Source: Spirodela intermedia
Lineage: Eukaryota; Streptophyta; Magnoliopsida; Alismatales; Araceae
Assembly (NCBI GenBank): GCA_902729315.2
Contig: LR746264.1
Coordinates: forward strand, 8,835,878-8,899,877
Reading direction: 5' to 3'
Length of the DNA: 64,000 bases
A program made the translations under genes and the position numbers. Under the pieces are notes generated by a model. That model saw only the letters and a program-made list of their open reading frames with translations. It had not been told where the DNA came from and made no database searches. This document shows positions 11,464 through 22,800 of the stretch, one piece after another (the first letter of the stretch is position 1; each line of letters begins with the position of its first letter).

Positions 11464-14400
11464 CTAAATAGGGGCACCATGCAAGTGTCTTCTCTCATAA
11501 AGGCCGGTCACTTGGTCAGCAACCGCCCACATTATTGCCTGCCCGGGGGGGATCCTCATGAGCCTGGGCAGCAGGCCTTTCCACAGAGCGCGCAGTCCCT
11601 CTTCTGCATATATAGTTCTTATGGCATGGATCATTCCATTGTACTTGATATCGCCTCCGGATCGGCTCTGGGCCATCAACCTCGTCTTCACCACATCAAA
11701 AGGGCCTGTGCAGATGGGCCCGGCGGTGCCAGCCAGAAAACCTGACACCATGGACTGCCATGGCTGGAGAACCTTGCCATCCCCTTCGTGTTTCTTCCAA
11801 AGAATAACATCAAATGCGTTCTTCGCGGTGAACATGGCCGCCTGATTAGTTCCATTACGCATTACAGTCGGCGCTGCCCCTGCCCACAGCCCAAGGATAC
11901 CTTCTTCGCGAATGATCATTCTTGCACAATGTACGGGGCCCTTGTATTTCAAAAGCTCAGGGCTCAATCCTCTTTGTTGCTGCAATCTAATCTTTACCAC
12001 CTGTAAGTACATACAAATCGTTTATGTCAATCGGAAAATTACTCTTGGATGGCTTAAACAGCCACTACAACAAGAAAGAAACATGCTCATTGCGATTTCC
12101 ACAGAATTTCCAGAAAAAATCACGAGTTACACACACGATTCAGGATTCACTGGTAATCCATTGTTTCATCGTGTTAGCAGGCCCACGAAGAAGTCAGCTG
12201 TGTTAAATTAGTCAGAGCAAGTTGCATGCTGTCGTTCATTTTGATACAACAAATGATCAGCAACTTAACCAAAAATGATTATCTACTAGTGTTATTCTTA
12301 ATTACATGACCATTGCACCGTCTTTATTCATGTGAATGACACAGGTTCTAGTGCATAATCTAATAGACTAGATCTCGAGATCCTGGTAAAAGAATTAATT
12401 TCGAATTTTAAGGAAAATGTAACTTTCGTAGAAAGAATGACAAGTTCATATGATCAACTCTGTGTTAACCTATTTATAACCAGTTTAGCTCCTACTGACT
12501 TAATTTTAAAGTTTCCTTCATCTTTTTGCCTCATATTTTCTTCACTGGTCACTAAATGGCAAAAAAAGAGAAATAAACGACAATAACTTTCATTCCAGAC
12601 CTTATTTACCAATATAAACAGCTGCGGTAAATTAAATGGAACATATCTTGGGAAAGTGGAAGTCGTACACAGAGTATGCTTTCCAAAAACAACTGGTGGA
12701 TCGCTACAAGTTTTACTGAACTGATGTGATGTCCTACAAATTTAATAGTTGATAGTTCCACACCAAATATGTCCATTTCGATCAGGGAAATGGACATGAC
12801 AATCAAGCAGAATCATGATAGCATTATGACACGCACATTCCAGTGAATGCTTCTGTAGAACTTGAAAAAAATAAATCGAATCAGCATAAGTATTAACCAA
12901 ACCACATTTATTTTATCTCAGTCATATCCTGCTATCTTAATCAGAACCCATTCAAGGCTTTACAGATCTCGAGGCTTACGATTTCCGAAGTAATATGAAA
13001 TCACACTCCGGGATCTGACTTGATTCTTAGAGTCAGAGCTTATATCTGGAAGCAGAGATCGCCAGAAAGTCCTGTACTTAGGTTACTGAGATTGGACACA
13101 CTGAAAAAGCACATTCCTCGTCTGGAATTTGTTGCTCCTATAGCCAACATGGCAGCATTCATGGAGTTGCATTTCAGTTCAACAAGAGCAACAGCTCTGA
13201 ATGTTACTAATTACTGACGGGTTTATTACAATGAATGCTTGATTTTTCATCACCATAAGTGAAGCACTGAGAAGGCTTACAGTTAGCTATTCCGTTTTAT
13301 TTCTGGACGGTTTCTATTCTCTTATCTATTTATATATTTTTTGTGTTTCTGTTTACCAAGATAATTTACATGTCATTACTTGTCTCCTTTTTTTCTATTT
13401 TTAGTATGAAGATGATTCACTCATAAATTCTTTACTGATGCCATTGTGGGTTGTTTTTATATCCATTAATCTAAATGCTGCTGTGATATTATCAGGCCAC
13501 TTGAAAAGGTCTACACTTTGCTCAAGGATTTATGTAAAGCACGAAGCAGGACAATCCTATTTGGCGTGTTTTACATCAGATATCGACAAGGTTTAAGCCA
13601 AATTGAAAAGGCACCCTCCTTCCTATATTTTTTAATTTTATTCATGCTGTGAGTTGGGGGTTCAAGTGAGGACAACAGAGTGGAGCTTAAACATGTGGAG
13701 ATTTCGTCACTGTACTTTGCTATTTGTTTCCTTTTGATCCTTTGTATCTGAATTGTTATTCGGTGTGTATGATTCTGCATACATCGCTCAGAAAATTGGC
13801 AAGTGTACCCTCCTCCATGCATCGACTTATTGTGTTCTTCTCAGGCTCTAAAATTCAGTAAATACTATGGATAAAAAAAATATTAGATTGCAGTATGGGC
13901 GGGCTGGCACTAAATTTTCGTCCAAGGCTTCAGTGCTACCGTGGATTTCTGTATTTCGATGAAACTTCTGGCTGAAAAGAAATCAAAAACTCCTTGGATA
14001 GAACCTTACGAGGAAATCTACTGGAGAAGGTAAATAGCGATGAGAAGTTGGATCACAAAAAAATAGAGCTTTCATTGCAGTAACTTGGGTAAATGAGAAT
14101 CTAATGAAGTAATCTCCATGGATTTTAACAAGCCCTATTTAGGAATCCCTTCATTCTGAGGGTCTTGTCTGGCGTTTTACTTTCTATCTCTCATCACTCT
14201 TAACCATTTCCTATGCACTTTCCAGTACCAATAATTTGATTTTAATGCCGATTCTTGATTCCTTGTGTAAGTAGGATAATATATCCCCAACAACTTGAAA
14301 GATTGCATCCGCAACATCTCATCTCCCAGAAGCTATACTATTCAGCTTCAATTCACATAATTACTAGTATCATTATATGCCTTCATGGCGACAAAACTTC

Positions 14401-16265
14401 TTGTTGAAGTCTGATCAAATGAGGGCATGCCTTCAGTTCAACTTACTGTCCAAAACTTCTGTAGATCAATGATCTGAATCGATTCATAAAAATCTGGTAT
14501 CCTTTACACCCTTTTTGGATTTGGGGGGTTGGGAGGGGATAAAACACAATGTGTTTAAAGAAAATGGGCAGCCAAATATCATCACCTACTGCTGATTTTC
14601 AGCCAAAAACCTTGATAAACGGTCAATATTTGGATAGAAAAGGCATCATTTCATTTCTTACATTGCAGAAAGCACTAAAAAAACTAAATTCAGATGATGG
14701 ATATAAATAATCAATCAATATTTCTGGATCTTAAATAAATCCTTGGTGCAAAGTGACAGGAAATACTAACGGCAGAATCCTATGTCATACATTTTAAGTG
14801 TCCACGTGATTTCACTCCGCAAGAGAAGCCAAACATCATGCAATTCTCCATTTTATCAATTAGTTTAATTATAACTACTTCCACAGTTGAGTAATGTCAT
14901 CTTCTTTCTTCATGTAAAGCAAAAAATTATTGAAAAAAACGGGTGATGACGACATGTTAAATGCATTTGCTCTTGATGTCGTTGATTATAGTTTGAAGGC
15001 CCATTGAGGCATATTCTAACTGGTTGCCAATACAGTTTCGCCAATAGGATCGGAGCTGTAACTTACAATGATATCATAAGCAACGGAACCGCTCTAGCAT
15101 CTCATAGTGAGAGAAAATGGATTACGGTGATAACAGGCTGACATAGAAGTTAACTCTAAATAAGAAAGACACATCAAGTTACATAGATTTTCACTTTATT
15201 CTATGATGCATAGGCCCTCAGAAAGAAACACTAACGACTGGAGGGAGGTTGAAGTCTGAACCCTGAATTCCAGCATAATCAAACACACTATATCCCGCCT
15301 GCTACGGAAATTATATCTTTGCTTGCTTAAAATTGAAAATTTACTTGTTTAATGAGTACGTTCCACTAGAAAAAAATTCCACCAAAAGCATCATGGGAAT
15401 GTCTGGACTATTGTGCCCCAATGAGTAATGCAGATAACGCAAGAAAATTCTACCGCCACATCTTAATTGGGCCTCCTCGAAGAATCCTCATTCACTTGAT
15501 CCAGACTCTCAGAACAGTGACACTAGACGTCCCCCAGACACGTTATACTACTAAGTTCTGAACTTCTTCTGAACTAAGATCTAGTGGACGAGCTCGCACT
15601 CCGCATCACAGACAAATAAGCAGAACTTCCTTGGGGCCACGGTGTGGCTGGTTCGGTACCTTTTTCGAAAAAAAAAAATAACACTATCCGAGACCACTCG
15701 AATTTTCTGCGCTAATCTACCCTAGAATTTTTTGAAGACAGAGGCAGTGCTGCTTCCAGTAGATGTAAACATTTTTAGATTCGAGTGCCAAATGGGCAGA
15801 CACTTCGGGGAAGAGAGAGAATCTTGCCTCAAAAGGAGTAACAATGACGAGGGCCTCGAGTACGCCGGCACCAAAGCCAGACATGATCCTTCCCCGGTGG
15901 CTGATTGCCCCCGTGTCGGAGTCCTTGAACGCGGACTGAAAGAGGGCGTTGGAGCCCATGCGGAGAGCGTATTTGAGAGTGAGGTGGGTGGCGAACGGAG
16001 TCAGCCCCTTCCACAGCGCCCGCACCCCCTCCGTCTTGCACACCGTGGAGCCGCAGTGAGCAATTCCCTTGTAGGTCCCCATCCTATCGAGCTGCAGCCG
16101 CGTCTTGATCACGTCGATGGGCTGCAGGCAACTCGCCTCCACGATTCCCCCCATCGATCCCGACACAGCCTTCATGTACGGTGGTATCCCACCCGCTTTC
16201 GCCCCCGTCGCATCCCGGCTTCGGCTGCCGCCGCCGTCCCCCGGCGAGCTTCCTCCGCCCACCAT
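11464..16265 (-). CDS. SFC1: Mitochondrial succinate-fumarate carrier
   Basis: This is an inner-membrane solute carrier of the mitochondrial carrier family, matching the plant succinate-fumarate exchanger SFC1, which feeds succinate from fatty-acid breakdown into the TCA cycle. Two exons, 15828-16265 and 11464-12000, give 324 residues. The three carrier signatures are present: PIDVIKTRLQ, PFEVVKIRLQ (formed across the splice) and PFDVVKTRLM. Other family blocks seen are GLTPFATHLTLKY, PTVMRNGTNQA and the C-terminal RIPPGQAIMWAVADQVTGLY. The N terminus is a Gly/Ser-rich extension slightly longer than in Arabidopsis. The intron (12001-15827) is large and begins with a GC donor (GAG|GCAAGA) instead of GT. 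The acceptor TTACAG is normal, and only this junction restores PFE|VVK. The start is the only in-frame ATG preceding the carrier fold. Identity is very likely; transport specificity rests on family similarity. Confidence 0.95.
12001..15827 (-). other. SFC1: Large GC-AG intron of SFC1
   Basis: This is a 3.8-kb AT-rich intron. I find no open frame with a recognisable product, no tRNA and no clear transposon ends. It starts in the sense direction with GCAAGATTCTCTCTCTTCC, a consensus GC donor followed by a short pyrimidine run, and ends in TTACAG. Its length suggests old, decayed insertions, but none can be named. Confidence 0.8.
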
Positions 16266-16625
16266 TTTCTTGGTGAGGAGGAGAGCCCCGGAAGGGAGAA
16301 GCCGCCGAGATGGAAAAGAGGGAGGAAGAAGATGTTCCGACCGAGAATCCTCACTTAATTCTGCTCGAAGTTTAACGGCACTTAACGCCTTCTCCCAAAT
16401 CGCCGTCAGGCCCCCTGCTACAGAGCCCCCCGTCCCGTTAAAATCCGACGTCCGTCGGCGAGAGGCGTGTAACGGACCGACATGGGCCGGTTTTTTCCTC
16501 TTCCGGGCCTGTCCAGTCCGAGATGGCCCAATAAAAAATACTCGAAGTTTTTAAAAATGCACGCCGATAAATATTTGCCACATAATGAGAAGAGGCCTCG
16601 CCCAGTCGTTCATTTGAACAATCTT

Positions 16626-16651
<26 letters not shown>
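16626..16651. repeat. (AG)13 microsatellite
   Basis: A perfect AG dinucleotide run upstream of SFC1. It reads as CT on the SFC1 strand, so it may lie in the promoter or 5' leader. Confidence 0.97.
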
Positions 16652-16656
<5 letters not shown>

Positions 16657-17573
16657 AATTCAACGCATGAACGGGTCTTCGCATTCGAGATTAGATAGAA
16701 GTCCAAAGGGAAGGGGGACCTTTTCATGCGTGTTTTGTCGGAGGAAAAGCGGTGCGAACACTGCGGACTTTGACTCGTCCAGAACTTTGACCAGTTTAGC
16801 GCTTCCAGATCGTGGATCACATTGTCTTTGTCAACGGCTCGGAGTCAGCGCGGTCGCAATCCATGGATGTGCGTACTAGTTCTCCAGCCGCCAGTGATCT
16901 GTGCCGTTGGATCACCTTTCGATTGATCCTCAGCCGCACGCGCCACATCTGCTGCATGTCCGTTACTTTAGACGCACGCTCTGCCTACAGATCGAATCGA
17001 ACTAGACCGGAGAAAGAAGGACGCCAGGCCACGTTTCCACGCCTGCTCGGGCAGCACGTGCTGTCGACCACCTGGAGGGGTCAACGGCACCCAAGAGTTC
17101 CATTGAGTCAAAACGCCACGCTGCGTAACACGGAGGACGTCACCAAGCGATAGCCCGCAAAGACGTCTACTGTGCGCCGTCGATCTCGTCGTGGATCGAT
17201 CGCTCGATCGCTCGATCTGTCTATTAATAGCTTAATTCTGATGTTATTTCCTCGACCGCTATAATTTTCCACAGATTTTGAAAAAAAAAGTCTGATTTTG
17301 TATATTTTTTTTATTTTAAAAAATGCTATTTTAGGACGGTCTACAAGACTGTTTCCGCAGCGTAGAACAACCCGGAGCCGGGCGACTTCCGCCCCAAACG
17401 TTCGGTCTTGCGACCCAGTTTTGACCTCACGATCTGGTGTTCTCTCGAAGCGTTTCACGTTAACCGAAGGTCGGTAGGGAGGGGACTGATGCAAGACCGT
17501 CTGAGTGGATCTTTGTTGACCGTTGATCTCCAATTAAATGGTTCCGGCGGATCAACGGAGCCCCAGTCCACGT

Positions 17574-17583
17574 CTATATAAAC
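17574..17583 (+). promoter_or_regulatory. TATA box of the PP2C gene
   Basis: CTATATAAAC lies about 75 bp before the start codon at 17654, predicting transcription from roughly 17605. A 10-codon out-of-frame upstream ORF (17614-17646) would then fall in the leader. Confidence 0.6.
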
Positions 17584-17653
17584 CCCCGGTGGCCCGACTG
17601 GTAGGAGAGATTTATGGTTTCTTCGTCACGGATTGGAAAAGTTTGAAGAAAAA

Positions 17654-19137
17654 ATGGCCTGCTCAGTAGCCGTTGCGGGGGCGTCGCCGGTGTTCTCCCC
17701 CTCTCACCGCAAGATATCTCTCACCTGCAAGGCATCTCCAGAGGGGCTGACCTTGTCCCCCGATATCCATGCTCCCGGGGGATTGCCTTCCGCCGCCGCC
17801 GTTTCGTCGTCGTGCTCTTCGTCGTCGCCGTACCGGCTCCGCCTGCCACCGGGGGGGAGCGGCCTCAGGGGCTTCTTCAGCAGGGAGGCGCTTGTTCCCG
17901 TGGATTCCTCCGGCGAAGGTTGCGCCGCCGTGGCTCTCGAGGCCTCGTCTCCAGCCGGCGCTGGGACGAGCGCGGTCCTGAAGAGGAAGCGGCCCGCCCG
18001 CATACACATCCCTGCGATGCAGCCCCTCGACTTCGCCTCCAGACCTAGCCGCGGCGACGAGGAGGTGGAGCAGGAGTCGAGTCGGTTCTCGGTTTTCTGC
18101 AAGAGGGGGAGGAAGAGGAAGGAGATGGAAGATCGGCACAAGGCTTCGTCAGACGGCCAGGGAGGTTCCCAGATGGTACGTTTCTTGCTTCTTTCGTTGC
18201 TGATCATGTTTCGGCAGAGGAAGATCTTCCAAAAGAGCGGTCCCGTAAATAATCTCTCCATTTTTTGCAGGCGTTCTTCGGCATTTTTGACGGCCATGGC
18301 GGCACGACCGCCGCTGAATTCGCCGCGAACAACATGGACAAGCACATAATGGGGGAAATGGCGGCAGGGAGGGAGACAAATGGCTGCCACAGATACGAGG
18401 ACGCCGTCAGAGCCGGGTACCTGAAGACGGACATGGAGTTCTTGGAGAAGAAGGCGCCCGGCGGGGTCTCCTGCGTCACGGCGCTGATCACCGACGGCGA
18501 TCTCATCGTCTCCAACGCCGGCGACTGCCGCGCCGTGATGAGCAGCGCAGGGGCTGCGGAAGCCCTCACCTCCGACCACCGGCCCTCGAGGAAAGACGAA
18601 CGCGACCGGATCGAGAGCCTCGTGAGTATTCATTCCTTCCGCCATGAAAATAGTACACCTCCGATGATCGATCTCATCCCTAACCTTGGAAATCCTCTCC
18701 TTCTTCAGGGCGGCTACCTGGATTATCGCCGCGGGTTGCTGAGGCTGCACGGTTCCCTGGCCGTGTCTCGGGGAATCGGAGATGGACACCTCAAGCAATG
18801 GGTGACAGCCGAACCAGAGACGAGAGTTCTTAGAATCCAACCCGAATTCGAGTTCCTGATTCTGGCCTCCGATGGGTTATGGGACAAGGTATGAAACTCC
18901 TTCCCCCTTCCCCCCTCTTCTCTCTTTTTTTCCCTGAGAAATCCTCCTCCTAATCCTCCGTTCTCTCCCTTCCAGGTCTCCAATCAGGAAGCTGTGGATA
19001 CGATCAGGCCGCTGTGCGTGCAATCCGGTAAACAGTCGCTGCTCTCCGCCTGCAAGAAGCTCGTCGATCTGTCCGTGGGCCGTGGTTCAGTCGACGACGT
19101 CAGCGTGATGATCGTCCTGCTGAGAGATTTCCTCTAA
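17654..19137 (+). CDS. AP2C: Clade B protein phosphatase 2C (AP2C type) with MAPK-docking motif
   Basis: This is a metal-dependent Ser/Thr phosphatase of the AP2C group, which dephosphorylates and silences stress MAPKs such as MPK4/MPK6 in Arabidopsis. Four exons, 17654-18175, 18271-18621, 18709-18888 and 18976-19137, all phase 0, give 404 residues. The N terminus MACSVAVAGASPVFSPS matches the family start, so the ATG at 17654 is chosen; the upstream in-frame codon is only TTG. The kinase interaction motif is LKRKRPARIHIP (about residues 109-120). Catalytic and metal-binding blocks are EMED (157-160), DGHGG (181-185), SNAGDCRAVMS, GSLAVSRGIGD, LASDGLWDKVSNQEAVD and DDVSVM. All expected acidic residues are present, so it should be active. 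The Ser/Pro-rich N terminus is typical of the group. The divergent promoter holds several W-boxes, in keeping with wound or pathogen induction of relatives. Confidence 0.96.
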
Positions 19138-19538
19138 TGATCGTCCGGCAGGAGGAGGCTTCTGTCATCGACGAAGAGCCTGTTCAGAAACCCTAATTTC
19201 GCTAAATCGACTGCGATTGTTCGACTACCTCTCAAGAGATCGCCTCCTGTGACGGATCACTGACTCCTGACATGACTTTTGTTCAATCAATCCGAGGAAT
19301 TTTTCTCATCCAATTTGATGCATTTGATCATAGATAGTAGAGGGTTTATTATCATCAGATAATCAAAACAAAATCCCGGAGAAAATCATGCGCTGCAGCG
19401 GCTGAAGCCATAATAATATGATAAACATTGATAATCATTCTAAAAAAGCTGGGCATTCATCCTACCAGCGGCAATCACAATATACATGATCTAGTGGTAG
19501 AGAGGAGCAGCCATCAGGCGGATCTGGGCACGCATCAG
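19138..19538. other. Convergent 3' region between PP2C and chlorophyll synthase
   Basis: About 400 bp hold the 3' ends of two convergent genes. The sequence is AT-rich after about 19260. No coding potential or structured element stands out, and the two transcripts may overlap at their tails. Confidence 0.6.
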
Positions 19539-19782
19539 TCAGTGGCTGGTCGCCAACGCCGTAACCAGAAGGCCGAGAACCAAGAATGGTTGGGCGCTCG
19601 CCTGTTCATGGAGATCATGGCAGCTTAATGCGAGCCGTTCTGAAAACACTTGCAGAAGAGAAAATGCAGATCCGCGATAAGATCAGGTACCTGGTATTTG
19701 ACGTCGTATTTTATTGGGTCCTTCAATAAGTATTGGAACTGCAGTGAAATCCATGCGATCATATCAGAGCTGGAGATGCAAA

Positions 19783-19830
<48 letters not shown>

Positions 19831-22800
19831 TGGTGGTAATGTGCTTACCTGAAGGACCACCTGGGGAATAGTCAGCCCCAGCAAGGCCAAGGCGTAGTAG
19901 AGTTTCCCACTAGCCGCGAGATAGCCTTGAAAGATTTCCCAGAAGAAGATGTTAGCCTGAGTTCTAGGACGATTCTAACCTTTTGGAGCATTCAATCCGC
20001 AAATAACTGAAGAACAATGTCTCGCAACATGTATTCATCAAATAATCCAACTCTAAGAATCCTCCATTGTATCATAAAATCAACCCAACAAATTAGCGTA
20101 TTTTTACAGCAAGTACCAGCGTTGAAGATGCGCCCATAAATGGAGATACTTGACCCTCTCTAAAAACACTTTTACTTTGTTCAAATTATGAAATTTTCTG
20201 AGCATTCGCTGTTTATGGACATGGTTCAACGAATCCATTCTAATGAAAATAGAAAACTTTTCCAAAAATCAAAATATTAAAAAATATTCAATTCAATAGG
20301 TAAAAGAATCCATTTTTTCTTGTTAAGGATTAAGGAAGGATATGACTGGACCGGCTACAAGAAACGATCTTATGATAGTCAATATGGGTCCTCAGTGTCA
20401 AACTATGAACATAAAATATTCGTGTCACAAATCTTTGCTCCCCTATTTTCTCCCCCTTTTTCAATCTTTTCTCTCACTTTCTACACAGCAAAGTCCTTTA
20501 AAAACTCGCCTTCCATTTCCAGCACCAATCTGCAACATCTTATGGTAATCTGTGGAGCATTTTTGCTAGCTTCTGTTGATCACACATCTTCCCACAATGT
20601 CAGATCCTTGTGTTTAAAGAATGCAGATGACGAAGATATTTTCAATGTCATGGTTTTCTTCATTGTTCTATGTTCAATAAAATAGAACCTCTCTTTTTAC
20701 TTACCTTCTCTTTTTGACGGGATATCCTCCCCATAAACAGGCTTTTTTCCACAGATTAAGTCCTCCAAGAACATGGTGGAAATCATGAATTTCATCAAAG
20801 TTGTTTATATACTGGGCACTCCACCACATTCTCATTCAAGTATTTACACCCTGTAATTGTATTTCTTTTTGAAAAAGTTTACAGGATATACACATTTTAT
20901 TATTTATTCAAAGTTGTACAACTTTGATGGGGGAGGGGGTTCTCCTGCAATGATATTAACAACGATAATCTGATTGCTAAGAGCAAACCCGGAGAAGGGT
21001 AATTCTTGCTTCTTCTTTTTTCCTCCTAAGTTTACAGGAAACGTAAATCCAATTATTTATTCAGAGTTTTATACAATGATAATCCGACCCCTAAGAGGAA
21101 ATTGGCAGAATGGGTGAATTATTCACATTTTTCCAGTAGGCGAATTCAAACACCCTCACTATGTACCAAAATGGAATGGCGTATCACCCAAACAATAACC
21201 AACTTATCAGAAAAATCAGCCAAGTATATATCGTACCAGCAACGGATAGTTGTGTGATGTCGATGGAACCAACACATATCCATTTGGCAGCATCAACACC
21301 GAAAGCGACTGGTAGAGACTGAGGAATGACACAATCATAAGACCAGCCAAATCAATAAAGTAGGCGACTTTCAATCATGCAGAAGGAACAGGGAGGAACC
21401 TGCAGTCCTAGAGCTCTGTCTCCTTCGATGCTTTTAAAATCATTAACAATGGCAATCCCCAGCTGAAGCATTACAAAGAATAACGAAGCAGGCATTTACT
21501 AGGCCAGTCGAAAAAAATATGAAAACATGAGTGTGGACTTGAATGCGAGCATACCCCAGCAATGCTGTACAAAAGAGTGAGTACAACGACGTCCAGAGTG
21601 AGAGTACCAAACAGAGCCTGACCAGCCCACCTGACGTAGAGCATTGAGGGGAATCAGAAGGTACTGATTGATGGTTTGAGATATGTGGGGAAGTTCAGGC
21701 CAGTAGGAATAAATGAACCATTGGAAATTTAGCACCTCATCAGCAGAGAAAAATAAGAGAGTACCGCATAAGTTGGAACTGAAAAGAGACAGAAGACACT
21801 CCATCAAGTGAAACGGGAATGGCATACCATGGCAAACTGATGTAAGAAGACCCCAGAGCGAAATTTCCAATCCATCCATTTTGTTTGAGCTGCAGCGTAG
21901 CGAACCATTTAAAGAGAGCAGTTAATTTCCATTCTTGCATTAAGATACAGCCTCAGTGGATGAAAACAAAGAGAAAACCTTTAAGGGTGGGGCTGAGTAT
22001 ATGTAAGATAGCAAAGATCCTCCAACAGCTAGGTAAAAGATGATGGGGAAATCATGCCCTGCCTGAAATGAAGAAAGATGAGGACAAAGAGTTTATTAAA
22101 CTCTATCCGCTTGGTTGTCTGCTTTAATCTGCAAAATAAGCAGGCAAGCAAAGCAAACCTACCCACACATCCAGCAAGCCACCTATTCCAAGGCCTCCCA
22201 AAAGTAGCACCCAAATCTGGGTTATAACCTGAAAAAGAAGTAACAAAGAGATATGGAGTACATTTAATTATGATACTGAGAATTAGTAACTCATTAATTT
22301 GTTAAAGTCCTACTGGGTGAATCTCTACATAGATACCGGGTCATAACAACTCTCAGATATCTTCATAATAGCGTAGTTTCCCATAATAATTTTAGATGAA
22401 AGAATATGAGGAGCGTGAACTCCCCATTTTATTCATACGGGTAGCTATCCAGCCGAATCTATTCGGTTTTATTCGGTTCTCCATTTTATGTTCATCATTA
22501 AATAAAACAGCTTATGATAATTCGAAAGAAGTAAAATAAATAGTTGATCAAATGCAAGTGAATCACTAAAATTGCACAAATACCTCACTTTCTGATATTG
22601 CACCTGAAGGAATTGGACGATATGGTTCATTGATTGCATCGATTTCCCGATCATACCAATCATTTATTGTCTATAAGGAAACGAACAAGAAAGTCAAATA
22701 ATTTTTTAGATTCCAGATTCAGAATTTGGTACACATGACATCCATAACAAAAAGTACCTGCGTGTAGCCAGTAAGGCACGGTCCTGACATAATCATGCAG

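Larger units (their letters stand above)
16266..17653. promoter_or_regulatory. Divergent promoter region between SFC1 and the PP2C gene
   Basis: This 1.39-kb region drives SFC1 leftward and the phosphatase rightward. On the PP2C side a TATA box CTATATAAAC lies at 17574-17583. Six W-box cores of the form TTGAC[C/T] occur on either strand at 16770, 16787, 17079, 17106, 17421 and 17516, and a G-box CACGTG at 17055-17060. On the SFC1 side an (AG)13 run (16626-16651) reads as CT on the SFC1 sense strand, about 360 bp before its ATG. The tandem TCGATCGATCG stretch near 17195-17215 is a simple local repeat. Confidence 0.5.

Noticed and set aside
13020-13217. 65-codon frame inside the SFC1 intron
   Set aside because: There is no motif or codon bias, and it is the sort of frame expected by chance in a 3.8-kb intron.
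15118-15140. Short match to the GGATAACAGGCTGA core of large-subunit rRNA in the SFC1 intron
   Set aside because: Only about 15 bases match and the flanking sequence does not continue the rRNA, so it is chance.
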